NCBI RefSeq assembly: GCF_964204645.1
Contig: NW_027437445.1
Span: 64,001-116,936, forward strand
Source: Tubulanus polymorphus
Taxonomy: Eukaryota; Nemertea; Palaeonemertea; Tubulaniformes; Tubulanidae
Direction: 5' to 3'
Length of the DNA: 52,936 nt
Under the pieces are notes generated by a model. The model was not told where the DNA came from. It searched no databases and saw nothing but the letters and a program-made list of their open reading frames with translations. This document shows, piece by piece, positions 32,101 through 44,540 of this stretch (position 1 is its first letter; every line of letters starts with the position of its first letter). The translations under genes were made by a program, and so were the position numbers.

Positions 32101-35100
32101 TCGATTATTCCCCCTATCGGAAAAACGACGATGTCGATGCGTAAAAGCGCTCAAATCGTCAGGAAAAGCACATTTCGGCCCGAAAACGTCGTACAGCGCG
32201 AGAAAAGACGTTTTCTCGACGGGAAAAGCACATTTCGGCCCGAAAACGTCGTTCAGCGCGAGAAAAGACGTTTTCTCATCAACTTCTCCCCGTATCGGAA
32301 AAATGATAATGTCGATGCGTAAAAGCTCTCAAATCGACGGGAAAAACACATTTCGGCCCGAAAACGTCGTTCAGCGCGAGAAAAGACGTTTTCGTATCGA
32401 ATATTCCCCCTATCGGAAAAACGACGATGTCGATGTGTAAAAGCGCTCAAATCGTCAGGAAAAGCACATTTCGGCTTGAAAACGTCGTACAGCGCGAGAA
32501 AAGACGTTTTCTCGACGGGAAAAGCACATTTCGGTCCGAAAACGTCGTTCAGCGCGAGAAAAGACGTTTTCTCGTCAATTTCTCCCCGTATCGCAAAAAT
32601 TATAATGCCGATGCGTTAAAGCGCTCAAATCGACGGGAAAAGCACATTTCGGCCCGAAAACGTCGTACAGCGCGAGAAAAGACGTTTTCTCGTCAACTTC
32701 TCCCCGTATCGGAAAAATGATAATGCCGATGCGCAAAAGCGCTCAAATCGACGGGAAAAGCACATTTCGGTCCGAAAACGTCGTTCAGCGCGAGAAAAGA
32801 CGTTTTCTCGTCAACTTCTCCCCGTATCGGAAAAATGATAATGTCGATGCGTAAAAGCGCTCAAATCGTCAGGAAAAGCACTTTTCGACCCGAAAACGTC
32901 GTTCAGCGCGAGAAAAGACGTTTTCTCGACGGGAAAAGCACATTTCGGTCCGAAAACGTCGTTCAGCGCGAGAAAAGACGTTTTCTCGTCAACTTCTCCC
33001 CGTATCGGAAAAATGATAATGCCGATGCGCAAAAGCACTCAAATCGACGGGAAAAGCACATTTCGGCCCGAAAACGTCGTTCAGCGCGAGAAAAGACGTT
33101 TTCTCGTCAACTTCTCCCCGTATCGGAAAAATGATAATGTCGATGCGTAAAAGCGCTCAAATCGACGGGAAAAGCACATTTCGACCCGAAAACGTCGTTC
33201 AGCGCGAGAAAAGACGTTTTCTCGACGGGAAAAGCACATTTCGGTCCGAAAACGTCGTTCAGCGCGAGAAAAGACGTTTTCTCGTCAATTTCTCCCCGTA
33301 TCGGAAAAATGATAATGTCGAAGCGCAAAAGCGCTCAAATCGACGGGAAAAGCACATTTCGGTCCGAAAACGTCGTACAGCGCGAGAAAAGACGTTTTCT
33401 CGTCAACTTCTCCCCGTATCGGAAAAATGATAATGTCGATGCGTAAATGCGCTCAAATCGACGGGAAAAGCACATTTCGGCCCGAAAACGTCGTACAGCG
33501 CGAGAAAAGACGTTTTCTCGTCAACTTCTCCCCGTATCGGAAAAATGATAATGCCGATGCGCACAAGCACTCAAATCGACGGGAAAAGCACATTTCGGCC
33601 CGAAAACGTCGTTCAGCGCGAGAAAAGACGTTTTCTCGTCAACTTCTCCCCGTATCGGAAAAATGATAATGCCGATGCGCAAAAGCACTCAAATCGACGG
33701 AAAAAGCACATTTCGGCCCGAAAACGTCGTTCAGCGCGAGAAAAGACGTTTTCTCGTCAACTTCTCCCCGTATCGGAAAAATGATAATGTCGATGCGTAA
33801 AAGCGCTCAAATCGACGGGAAAAGCACATTTCGACCCGAAAACGTCGTTCAGCGCGAGAAAAGAAGTTTTCGTATCCAATATTCGTCCTATCGGAAAAAC
33901 GACGATGTCGATGCGTAAAAGCGCTCAAATCGTCAGGAAAAGTGCATTTCGGCCCGAAAACGTCGTTCAGCGCGAGAAAAGACGTTTTTTCGTCAACTTC
34001 TCCCCGTATCGGAAAAATGATAATGCCGATGCGCAAGAGCGCTCAAATCGACGGGAAAAGCACATTTCGGCCCGAAAACGTCGTACAGCGCGAGAAAAGA
34101 CGTTTTCTCGTCAACTTCTCCCCGTATCGGAAAAATGATAATGCCGATGCGCAAAAGCGCTCAAATCGACGGGAAAAGCACATTTCGGCCCGAAAACGTC
34201 GTTCAGCGCGAGAAAAGACGTTTCTCGTCAACTTCTCCCCGTATCGGAAAAATGATAATGCCGATGCGCAAAAGCGCTCAAATCGACGGGAAAAGCACAT
34301 TTCGGCCCGAAAACGTCGTTCAGCGCGAGAAAAGACGTTTTCTCGTCACATTCTCCCCGTATCGGAAAAATGATAATGTCGATGCGTAAAAGCGCTCAAA
34401 TCGACGGGAAAAGCACATTTCGGTCCGAAAACGTCGTTCAGCGCGAGAAAAGACGTTTTCTCTTCAACTTCTCCCCGTATCGGAAAAATGATAATGTCGA
34501 TGCGTAAAAGCTCTCAAATCGACGGGAAAAGCACATTTCGACCCGAAAACGTCGTTCAGCGCGAGAAAAGACGTTTTCGTATCGATTATTCCCCCTATCG
34601 GAAAAACGACGATGTCGATGCGTAAAAGCGCTCAAATCGTCAGGAAAAGCACATTTCGGCCCGAAAACGTCGTACAGCGCGAGAAAAGACGTTTTCTCGA
34701 CGGGAAAAGCACATTTCGGCCCGAAAACGTCGTTCAGCGCGAGAAAAGACGTTTTCTCGTCAACTTCTCCCCGTATCGGAAAAATGATAATGTCGATGCG
34801 TAAAAGCGCTCAAATCGACGGGGAAAAGCACATTTCGACCCGAAAACGTCGTTCAGCGCGAGAAAAGACGTTTTCGTATCGAATATTCGCCCTATCGGAA
34901 AAACGACGATGTCGATGCGTAAAAGCGCTCAAATCGTCAGGAAAAGCGCATTTCGGCCCGAAAACGTCGTTCAGCGCGAGAAAAGACGTTTTCTCGTCAA
35001 CTTCTCCCCGTATCGGAAAAATGATAATGTCGATGCGTAAAAGCTCTCAAATCGACGGGAAAAGCACATTTCGACCCGAAAACGTCGTTCAGCGCGAGAA

Positions 35101-37430
35101 AAGACGTTTTCGTATCGATTATTCCCCCTATCGGAAAAACGACGATGTCGATGCGTAAAAGCGCTCAAATCGTCAGGAAAAGCACATTTCGGCCCGAAAA
35201 CGTCGTACAGCGCGAGAAAAGACGTTTTCTCGACGGGAAAAGCACATTTCGGCCCGAAAACGTCGTTCAGCGCGAGAAAAGACGTTTTCTCATCAACTTC
35301 TCCCCGTATCGGAAAAATGATAATGTCGATGCGTAAAAGCTCTCAAATCGACGGGAAAAACACATTTCGGCCCGAAAACGTCGTTCAGCGCGAGAAAAGA
35401 CGTTTTCGTATCGAATATTCCCCCTATCGGAAAAACGACGATGTCGATGTGTAAAAGCGCTCAAATCGTCAGGAAAAGCACATTTCGGCTTGAAAACGTC
35501 GTACAGCGCGAGAAAAGACGTTTTCTCGACGGGAAAAGCACATTTCGGTCCGAAAACGTCGTTCAGCGCGAGAAAAGACGTTTTCTCGTCAATTTCTCCC
35601 CGTATCGCAAAAATTATAATGCCGATGCGTTAAAGCGCTCAAATCGACGGGAAAAGCACATTTCGGCCCGAAAACGTCGTACAGCGCGAGAAAAGACGTT
35701 TTCTCGTCAACTTCTCCCCGTATCGGAAAAATGATAATGCCGATGCGCAAAAGCGCTCAAATCGACGGGAAAAGCACATTTCGGTCCGAAAACGTCGTTC
35801 AGCGCGAGAAAAGACGTTTTCTCGTCAACTTCTCCCCGTATCGGAAAAATGATAATGTCGATGCGTAAAAGCGCTCAAATCGTCAGGAAAAGCACTTTTC
35901 GACCCGAAAACGTCGTTCAGCGCGAGAAAAGACGTTTTCCTCGACGGGAAAAGCACATTTCGGTCCGAAAACGTCGTTCAGCGCGAGAAAAGACGTTTTC
36001 TCGTCAACTTCTCCCCGTATCGGAAAAATGATAATGCCGATGCGCAAAAGCACTCAAATCGACGGGAAAAGCACATTTCGGCCCGAAAACGTCGTTCAGC
36101 GCGAGAAAAGACGTTTTCTCGTCAACTTCTCCCCGTATCGGAAAAATGATAATGTCGATGCGTAAAAGCGCTCAAATCGACGGGAAAAGCACATTTCGAC
36201 CCGAAAACGTCGTTCAGCGCGAGAAAAGACGTTTTCTCGACGGGAAAAGCACATTTCGGTCCGAAAACGTCGTTCAGCGCGAGAAAAGACGTTTTCTCGT
36301 CAATTTCTCCCCGTATCGGAAAAATGATAATGTCGAAGCGCAAAAGCGCTCAAATCGACGGGAAAAGCACATTTCGGTCCGAAAACGTCGTACAGCGCGA
36401 GAAAAGACGTTTTCTCGTCAACTTCTCCCCGTATCGGAAAAATGATAATGTCGATGCGTAAATGCGCTCAAATCGACGGGAAAAGCACATTTCGGCCCGA
36501 AAACGTCGTACAGCGCGAGAAAAGACGTTTTCTCGTCAACTTCTCCCCGTATCGGAAAAATGATAATGCCGATGCGCACAAGCACTCAAATCGACGGGAA
36601 AAGCACATTTCGGCCCGAAAACGTCGTTCAGCGCGAGAAAAGACGTTTTCTCGTCAACTTCTCCCCGTATCGGAAAAATGATAATGCCGATGCGCAAAAG
36701 CACTCAAATCGACGGAAAAAGCACATTTCGGCCCGAAAACGTCGTTCAGCGCGAGAAAAGACGTTTTCTCGTCAACTTCTCCCCGTATCGGAAAAATGAT
36801 AATGTCGATGCGTAAAAGCGCTCAAATCGACGGGAAAAGCACATTTCGACCCGAAAACGTCGTTCAGCGCGAGAAAAGAAGTTTTCGTATCCAATATTCG
36901 TCCTATCGGAAAAACGACGATGTCGATGCGTAAAAGCGCTCAAATCGTCAGGAAAAGTGCATTTCGGCCCGAAAACGTCGTTCAGCGCGAGAAAAGACGT
37001 TTTTTCGTCAACTTCTCCCCGTATCGGAAAAATGATAATGCCGATGCGCAAGAGCGCTCAAATCGACGGGAAAAGCACATTTCGGCCCGAAAACGTCGTA
37101 CAGCGCGAGAAAAGACGTTTTCTCGTCAACTTCTCCCCGTATCGGAAAAATGATAATGCCGATGCGCAAAAGCGCTCAAATCGACGGGAAAAGCACATTT
37201 CGGCCCGAAAACGTCGTTCAGCGCGAGAAAAGACGTTTTCTCGTCAACTTCTCCCCGTATCGGAAAAATGATAATGCCGATGCGCAAAAGCGCTCAAATC
37301 GACGGGAAAAGCACATTTCGGCCCGAAAACGTCGTTCAGCGCGAGAAAAGACGTTTTCTCGTCACATTCTCCCCGTATCGGAAAAATGATAATGTCGATG
37401 CGTAAAAGCGCTCAAATCGACGGGAAAAGC
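29160..37430. repeat. Higher-order repeat of about 3.01 kb, nearly three copies
   Basis: Matching variant strings are 3013-3015 bp apart: 29822, 32835 and 35849; and 30118, 33131 and 36146. Marker variants include CGATGTGTAAAAG and CGGCTTGAAAACG (about 29.3, 32.4 and 35.4 kb). One 118-bp unit present near 29.5 kb is missing from the later copies. Parts of copies 1 and 2 disagree between about 30.8 and 31.4 kb, so the block is mosaic. Confidence 0.8.
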
Positions 37431-40400
37431 ACATTTCGACCCGAAAACGTCGTTCAGCGCGAGAAAAGACGTTTTCGTATCGAATATAAGCCCTATCGGA
37501 AAAACGACGATGTCGATGCGTAAAAGCGCTCAAATCGTCAGGAAAAGCGCATTTCGGCCCGAAAACGTCGTTCAGCGCGAGAAAAGACGTTTTCTCGTCA
37601 ACTTCTCCCCGTATCGGAAAAATGATAATGCCGATGCGCAAAAGCGCTCAAATCGACGGGAAAAGCACATTTCGGCCCGAAAACGTCGTTCAGCGCGAGA
37701 AAAGACGTTTTCTCGTCAACTTCTCCCCGTATCGGAAAAATGATAATGTCGATGCGTAAAAGCTCTCAAATCGACGGGAAAAGCACATTTCGACCCGAAA
37801 ACGTCGTTCAGCGCGAGAAAAGACGTTTTCGTATCGAATATTCCCCCTATCGGAAAAACGACGATGTCGATGCGTAAAAGCGCTCAAATCGTCAGGAAAA
37901 GCACATTTCGGCCCGAAAACGTCGTACAGCGCGAGAAAAGACGTTTTCTCGACGGGAAAAGCACATTTCGGTCCGAAAACGTCGTTCAGTGCGAGAAAAG
38001 ACGTTTTCTCGTCAACTTCTCCCCGTATCGGAACAATTATAATGCCGATGCGCAAAAGCGCTCAAATCGACGGGAAAAGCACATTTCGGCCCGAAAACGT
38101 CGTTCAGCGCGAGAAAAGACGTTTTCTCGTCAACTTCTCCCCGTATCGGAAAAATGATAATGTCGATGCGCAAAAGCGCTCAAATCGACGGGAAAAACAC
38201 ATTTCGGCCCGAAAACGTCGTTCAGCGCGAGAAAAGACGTTTTCGTATCGAATATTCCCCCTATCGGAAAAACGACGATGTCGATGCGTAAAAGCGCTCA
38301 AATCGTCAGGAAAAGCACATTTCGGCCCGAAAACGTCGTTCAGCGCGAGAAAAGACGTTTTCTCGTCAACTTCTCCCCGTATCGGAAAAATGATAATGTC
38401 GATGCGTAAAAGCGCTCAAATCGTCAGGAAAAGCACTTTTCGACCCGAAAACGTCGTTCAGCGCGAGAAAAGACGTTTTCTCGTCAACTTCTCCCCGTAT
38501 CGGAAAAATGATAATGTCGATGCGTAAATGCGCTCAAATCGACGGGAAAAGCACATTTCGGCCCGAAAACGTCGTACAGCGCGAGAAAAGACGTTTTCTC
38601 GTCAACTTCTCCCCGTATCGGAAAAATGATAATGCCGATGCGCACAAGCACTCAAATCGACGGGAAAAGCACATTTCGGCCCGAAAACGTCGTTCAGCGC
38701 GAGAAAAGACGTTTTCTCGTCACTTTCTCCCCGTATCGGAAAAATGATAATGCCGATGCGCAAAAGCACTCAAATCGACGGAAAAAGCACATTTCGGCCC
38801 GAAAACGTCGTTCAGCGCGAGAAAAGACGTTTTCTCGTCAACTTCTCCCCGTATCGGAAAAATGATAATGTCGATGCGTAAAAGCGCTCAAATCGACGGG
38901 AAAAGCACATTTCGACCCGAAAACGTCGTTCAGCGCGAGAAAAGAAGTTTTCGTATCCAATATTCGTCCTATCGGAAAAACGACGATGTCGATGCGTAAA
39001 AGCGCTCAAATCGTCAGGAAAAGTGCATTTCGGCCCGAAAACGTCGTTCAGCGCGAGAAAAGACGTTTTTTCGTCAACTTCTCCCCGTATCGGAAAAATG
39101 ATAATGCCGATGCGCAAGAGCGCTCAAATCGACGGGAAAAGCACATTTCGGCCCGAAAACGTCGTACAGCGCGAGAAAAGACGTTTTCTCGTCAACTTCT
39201 CCCCGTATCGGAAAAATGATAATGCCGATGCGCAAAAGCGCTCAAATCGACGGGAAAAGCACATTTCGGCCCGAAAACGTCGTTCAGCGCGAGAAAAGAC
39301 GTTTTCTCGTCAACTTCTCCCCGTATCGGAAAAATGATAATGCCGATGCGCAAAAGCGCTCAAATCGACGGGAAAAGCACATTTCGGCCCGAAAACGTCG
39401 TTCAGCGCGAGAAAAGACGTTTTCTCGTCACATTCTCCCCGTATCGGAAAAATGATAATGTCGATGCGTAAAAGCGCTCAAATCGACGGGAAAAGCACAT
39501 TTCGACCCGAAAACGTCGTTCAGCGCGAGAAAAGACGTTTTCGTATCGAATATAAGCCCTATCGGAAAAACGACGATGTCGATGCGTAAAAGCGCTCAAA
39601 TCGTCAGGAAAAGCGCATTTCGGCCCGAAAACGTCGTTCAGCGCGAGAAAAGACGTTTTCTCGTCAACTTCTCCCCGTATCGGAAAAATGATAATGCCGA
39701 TGCGCAAAAGCGCTCAAATCGACGGGAAAAGCACATTTCGGCCCGAAAACGTCGTTCAGCGCGAGAAAAGACGTTTTCTCGTCAACTTCTCCCCGTATCG
39801 GAAAAATGATAATGTCGATGCGTAAAAGCTCTCAAATCGACGGGAAAAGCACATTTCGACCCGAAAACGTCGTTCAGCGCGAGAAAAGACGTTTTCGTAT
39901 CGAATATTCCCCCTATCGGAAAAACGACGATGTCGATGCGTAAAAGCGCTCAAATCGTCAGGAAAAGCACATTTCGGCCCGAAAACGTCGTACAGCGCGA
40001 GAAAAGACGTTTTCTCGACGGGAAAAGCACATTTCGGTCCGAAAACGTCGTTCAGTGCGAGAAAAGACGTTTTCTCGTCAACTTCTCCCCGTATCGGAAC
40101 AATTATAATGCCGATGCGCAAAAGCGCTCAAATCGACGGGAAAAGCACATTTCGGCCCGAAAACGTCGTTCAGCGCGAGAAAAGACGTTTTCTCGTCAAC
40201 TTCTCCCCGTATCGGAAAAATGATAATGTCGATGCGCAAAAGCGCTCAAATCGACGGGAAAAACACATTTCGGCCCGAAAACGTCGTTCAGCGCGAGAAA
40301 AGACGTTTTCGTATCGAATATTCCCCCTATCGGAAAAACGACGATGTCGATGCGTAAAAGCGCTCAAATCGTCAGGAAAAGCACATTTCGGCCCGAAAAC

Positions 40401-40573
40401 GTCGTTCAGCGCGAGAAAAGACGTTTTCTCGTCAACTTCTCCCCGTATCGGAAAAATGATAATGTCGATGCGTAAAAGCGCTCAAATCGTCAGGAAAAGC
40501 ACTTTTCGACCCGAAAACGTCGTTCAGCGCGAGAAAAGACGTTTTCGTATCGAATATTCGCCCTATCGGAAAA
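36442..40573. repeat. 2066-bp higher-order repeat, two tandem copies
   Basis: Copies are about 36442-38507 and 38508-40573, with agreement ending near 38475. Private variants TATTCGTCC and ATATAAGCCC recur at exactly 2066 bp (17x118 + 60). The unit contains a single 60-bp short unit near 37.95 and 40.02 kb, as the arithmetic requires. Confidence 0.85.
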
Positions 40574-43500
40574 ACGACGATGTCGATGCGTAAAAGCGCT
40601 CAAATCGTCAGGAAAAGCACATTTCGGCCCGAAAACGTCGTACAGCGCGAGAAAAGACGTTTTCTCGACGGGAAAAGCACATTTCGGTCCGAAAACGTCG
40701 TTCAGCGCGAGAAAAGACGTTTTCTCGTCAATTTCTCCCCGTATCGGAAAAATGATAATGTCGAAGCGCAAAAGCGCTCAAATCGACGGGAAAAGCACAT
40801 TTCGGTCCGAAAACGTCGTTCAGCGCGAGAAAAGACGTTTTCTCGTCAACTTCTCCCCGTATCGGAAAAATGATAATGTCGATGCGTAAATGCGCTCAAA
40901 TCGACGGGAAAAGCACATTTCGGCCCGAAAACGTCGTACAGCGCGAGAAAAGACGTTTTCTCGTCAACTTCTCCCCGTATCGGAAAAATGATAATGCCGA
41001 TGCGCAAAAGCGCTCAAATCGACGGGAAAAGCACATTTCGGCCCGAAAACGTCGTTCAGCGCGAGAAAAGACGTTTTCTCGTCAACTTCTCCCCGTATCG
41101 GAAAAATGATAATGCCGATGCGCAAAAGCGCTCAAATCGACGGGAAAAGCACATTTCGGCCCGAAAACGTCGTTCAGCGCGAGAAAAGACGTTTTCTCGT
41201 CAACTTCTCCCCGTATCGGAAAAATGATAATGTCGATGCGTAAAAGCGCTCAAATCGACGGGAAAAGCACATTTCGACCCGAAAACGTCGTTCAGCGCGA
41301 GAAAAGACGTTTTCTCGTCAACTTCTCCCCGTATCGGAAAAATGATAATGCCGATGCGCAAAAGCGCTCAAATCGACGGGAAAAGCACATTTCGGCCCGA
41401 AAACGTCGTTCAGCGCGAGAAAAGACGTTTTCGTATCGAATATTCGCCCTATCGGAAAAACGACGATGTCGATGCGTAAAAGCGCTCAAATCGTCAGGAA
41501 TAGCGCATTTCGGCCCGAAAACGTCGTTCAGCGCGAGAAAAGACGTTTTCTCGTCAACTTCTCCCCGTATCGGAAAAATGATAATGCCGATGCGCAAAAG
41601 CGCTCAAATCGACGGGAAAAGCACATTTCGGCCCGAAAACGTCGTTCAGCGCGAGAAAAGACGTTTTCTCGTCAACTTCTCCCCGTATCGGAAAAATTAT
41701 AATGCCGATGCCCAAAAGCGCTCAAATCGACGGGAAAAGCACATTTCGGTCCGAAAACGTCGTTCAGCGCGAGAAAAGACGTTTTCGTATCGAATATTCG
41801 CCCTATCGGAAAAACGACGATGTCGATGCGTAAAAGCGCTCAAATCGTCAGGAATAGCGCATTTCGGCCCGAAAACGTCGTTCAGCGCGAGAAAAGACGT
41901 TTTCTCGTCAACTTCTCCCCGTATCGGAAAAATGATAATGCCGATGCGCAAAAGCGCTCAAATCGACGGGAAAAGCACATTTCGGCCCGAAAACGTCGTT
42001 CAGCGCGAGAAAAGACGTTTTCTCGTCAACTTCTCCCCGTATCGGAAAAATGATAATGTCGATGCGTAAAAGCGCTCAAATCGTCAGGAAAAGCACTTTT
42101 CGACCCGAAAACGTCGTTCAGCGCGAGAAAAGACGTTTTCTCGTCAACTTCTCCCCGTATCGGAAAAATGATAATGCCGATGCGCAAAAGCTCTCAAATC
42201 GACGGGAAAAGCACATTTCGACCCGAAAACGTCGTTCAGCGCGAGAAAAGACGTTTTCGTATCGAATATTCCCCCTATCGGAAAAACGACGATGTCGATG
42301 CGTAAAAGCGCTCAAATCGTCAGGAAAAGCACATTTCGGCCCGAAAACGTCGTACAGCGCGAGAAAAGACGTTTTCTCGACGGGAAAAGCACATTTCGGT
42401 CCGAAAACGTCGTTCAGTGCGAGAAAAGACGTTTTCTCGTCAACTTCTCCCCGTATCGGAACAATTATAATGCCGATGCGCAAAAGCGCTCAAATCGACG
42501 GGAAAAGCACATTTCGGCCCGAAAACGTCGTTCAGCGCGAGAAAAGACGTTTTCTCGTCAACTTCTCCCCGTATCGGAAAAATGATAATGTCGATGCGCA
42601 AAAGCGCTCAAATCGACGGGAAAAACACATTTCGGCCCGAAAACGTCGTTCAGCGCGAGAAAAGACGTTTTCGTATCGAATATTCCCCCTATCGGAAAAA
42701 CGACGATGTCGATGCGTAAAAGCGCTCAAATCGTCAGGAAAAGCACATTTCGGCCCGAAAACGTCGTTCAGCGCGAGAAAAGACGTTTTCTCGTCAACTT
42801 CTCCCCGTATCGGAAAAATGATAATGTCGATGCGTAAAAGCGCTCAAATCGTCAGGAAAAGCACTTTTCGACCCGAAAACGTCGTTCAGCGCGAGAAAAG
42901 ACGTTTTCGTATCGAATATTCGCCCTATCGGAAAAACGACGATGTCGATGCGTAAAAGCGCTCAAATCGTCAGGAAAAGCACATTTCGGCCCGAAAACGT
43001 CGTACAGCGCGAGAAAAGACGTTTTCTCGACGGGAAAAGCACATTTCGGTCCGAAAACGTCGTTCAGCGCGAGAAAAGACGTTTTCTCGTCAATTTCTCC
43101 CCGTATCGGAAAAATGATAATGTCGAAGCGCAAAAGCGCTCAAATCGACGGGAAAAGCACATTTCGGTCCGAAAACGTCGTTCAGCGCGAGAAAAGACGT
43201 TTTCTCGTCAACTTCTCCCCGTATCGGAAAAATGATAATGTCGATGCGTAAATGCGCTCAAATCGACGGGAAAAGCACATTTCGGCCCGAAAACGTCGTA
43301 CAGCGCGAGAAAAGACGTTTTCTCGTCAACTTCTCCCCGTATCGGAAAAATGATAATGCCGATGCGCAAAAGCGCTCAAATCGACGGGAAAAGCACATTT
43401 CGGCCCGAAAACGTCGTTCAGCGCGAGAAAAGACGTTTTCTCGTCAACTTCTCCCCGTATCGGAAAAATGATAATGCCGATGCGCAAAAGCGCTCAAATC

Positions 43501-44540
43501 GACGGGAAAAGCACATTTCGGCCCGAAAACGTCGTTCAGCGCGAGAAAAGACGTTTTCTCGTCAACTTCTCCCCGTATCGGAAAAATGATAATGTCGATG
43601 CGTAAAAGCGCTCAAATCGACGGGAAAAGCACATTTCGACCCGAAAACGTCGTTCAGCGCGAGAAAAGACGTTTTCTCGTCAACTTCTCCCCGTATCGGA
43701 AAATGATAATGCCGATGCGCAAAAGCGCTCAAATCGACGGGAAAAGCACATTTCGGCCCGAAAACGTCGTTCAGCGCGAGAAAAGACGTTTTCGTATCGA
43801 ATATTCGCCCTATCGGAAAACGACGATGTCGATGCGTAAAAGCGCTCAAATCGTCAGGAATAGCGCATTTCGGCCCGAAAACGTCGTTCAGCGCGAGAAA
43901 AGACGTTTTCTCGTCAACTTCTCCCCGTATCGGAAAAATGATAATGCCGATGCGCAAAAGCGCTCAAATCGACGGGAAAAGCACATTTCGGCCCGAAAAC
44001 GTCGTTCAGCGCGAGAAAAGACGTTTTCTCGTCAACTTCTCCCCGTATCGGAAAAATTATAATGCCGATGCCCAAAAGCGCTCAAATCGACGGGAAAAGC
44101 ACATTTCGGTCCGAAAACGTCGTTCAGCGCGAGAAAAGACGTTTTCGTATCGAATATTCGCCCTATCGGAAAAACGACGATGTCGATGCGTAAAAGCGCT
44201 CAAATCGTCAGGAATAGCGCATTTCGGCCCGAAAACGTCGTTCAGCGCGAGAAAAGACGTTTTCTCGTCAACTTCTCCCCGTATCGGAAAAATGATAATG
44301 CCGATGCGCAAAAGCGCTCAAATCGACGGGAAAAGCACATTTCGGCCCGAAAACGTCGTTCAGCGCGAGAAAAGACGTTTTCTCGTCAACTTCTCCCCGT
44401 ATCGGAAAAATGATAATGTCGATGCGTAAAAGCGCTCAAATCGTCAGGAAAAGCACTTTTCGACCCGAAAACGTCGTTCAGCGCGAGAAAAGACGTTTTC
44501 TCGTCAACTTCTCCCCGTATCGGAAAAATGATAATGCCGA
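39820..44540. repeat. 2362-bp higher-order repeat, two tandem copies
   Basis: Copies are about 39820-42181 and 42182-44540, overlapping the right part of the 2066-bp block. The offset is 2362 bp (19x118 + 2x60) and becomes 2360 after two single-base losses near 43.70 and 43.82 kb in copy 2. Two short units lie in each copy. Confidence 0.85.
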
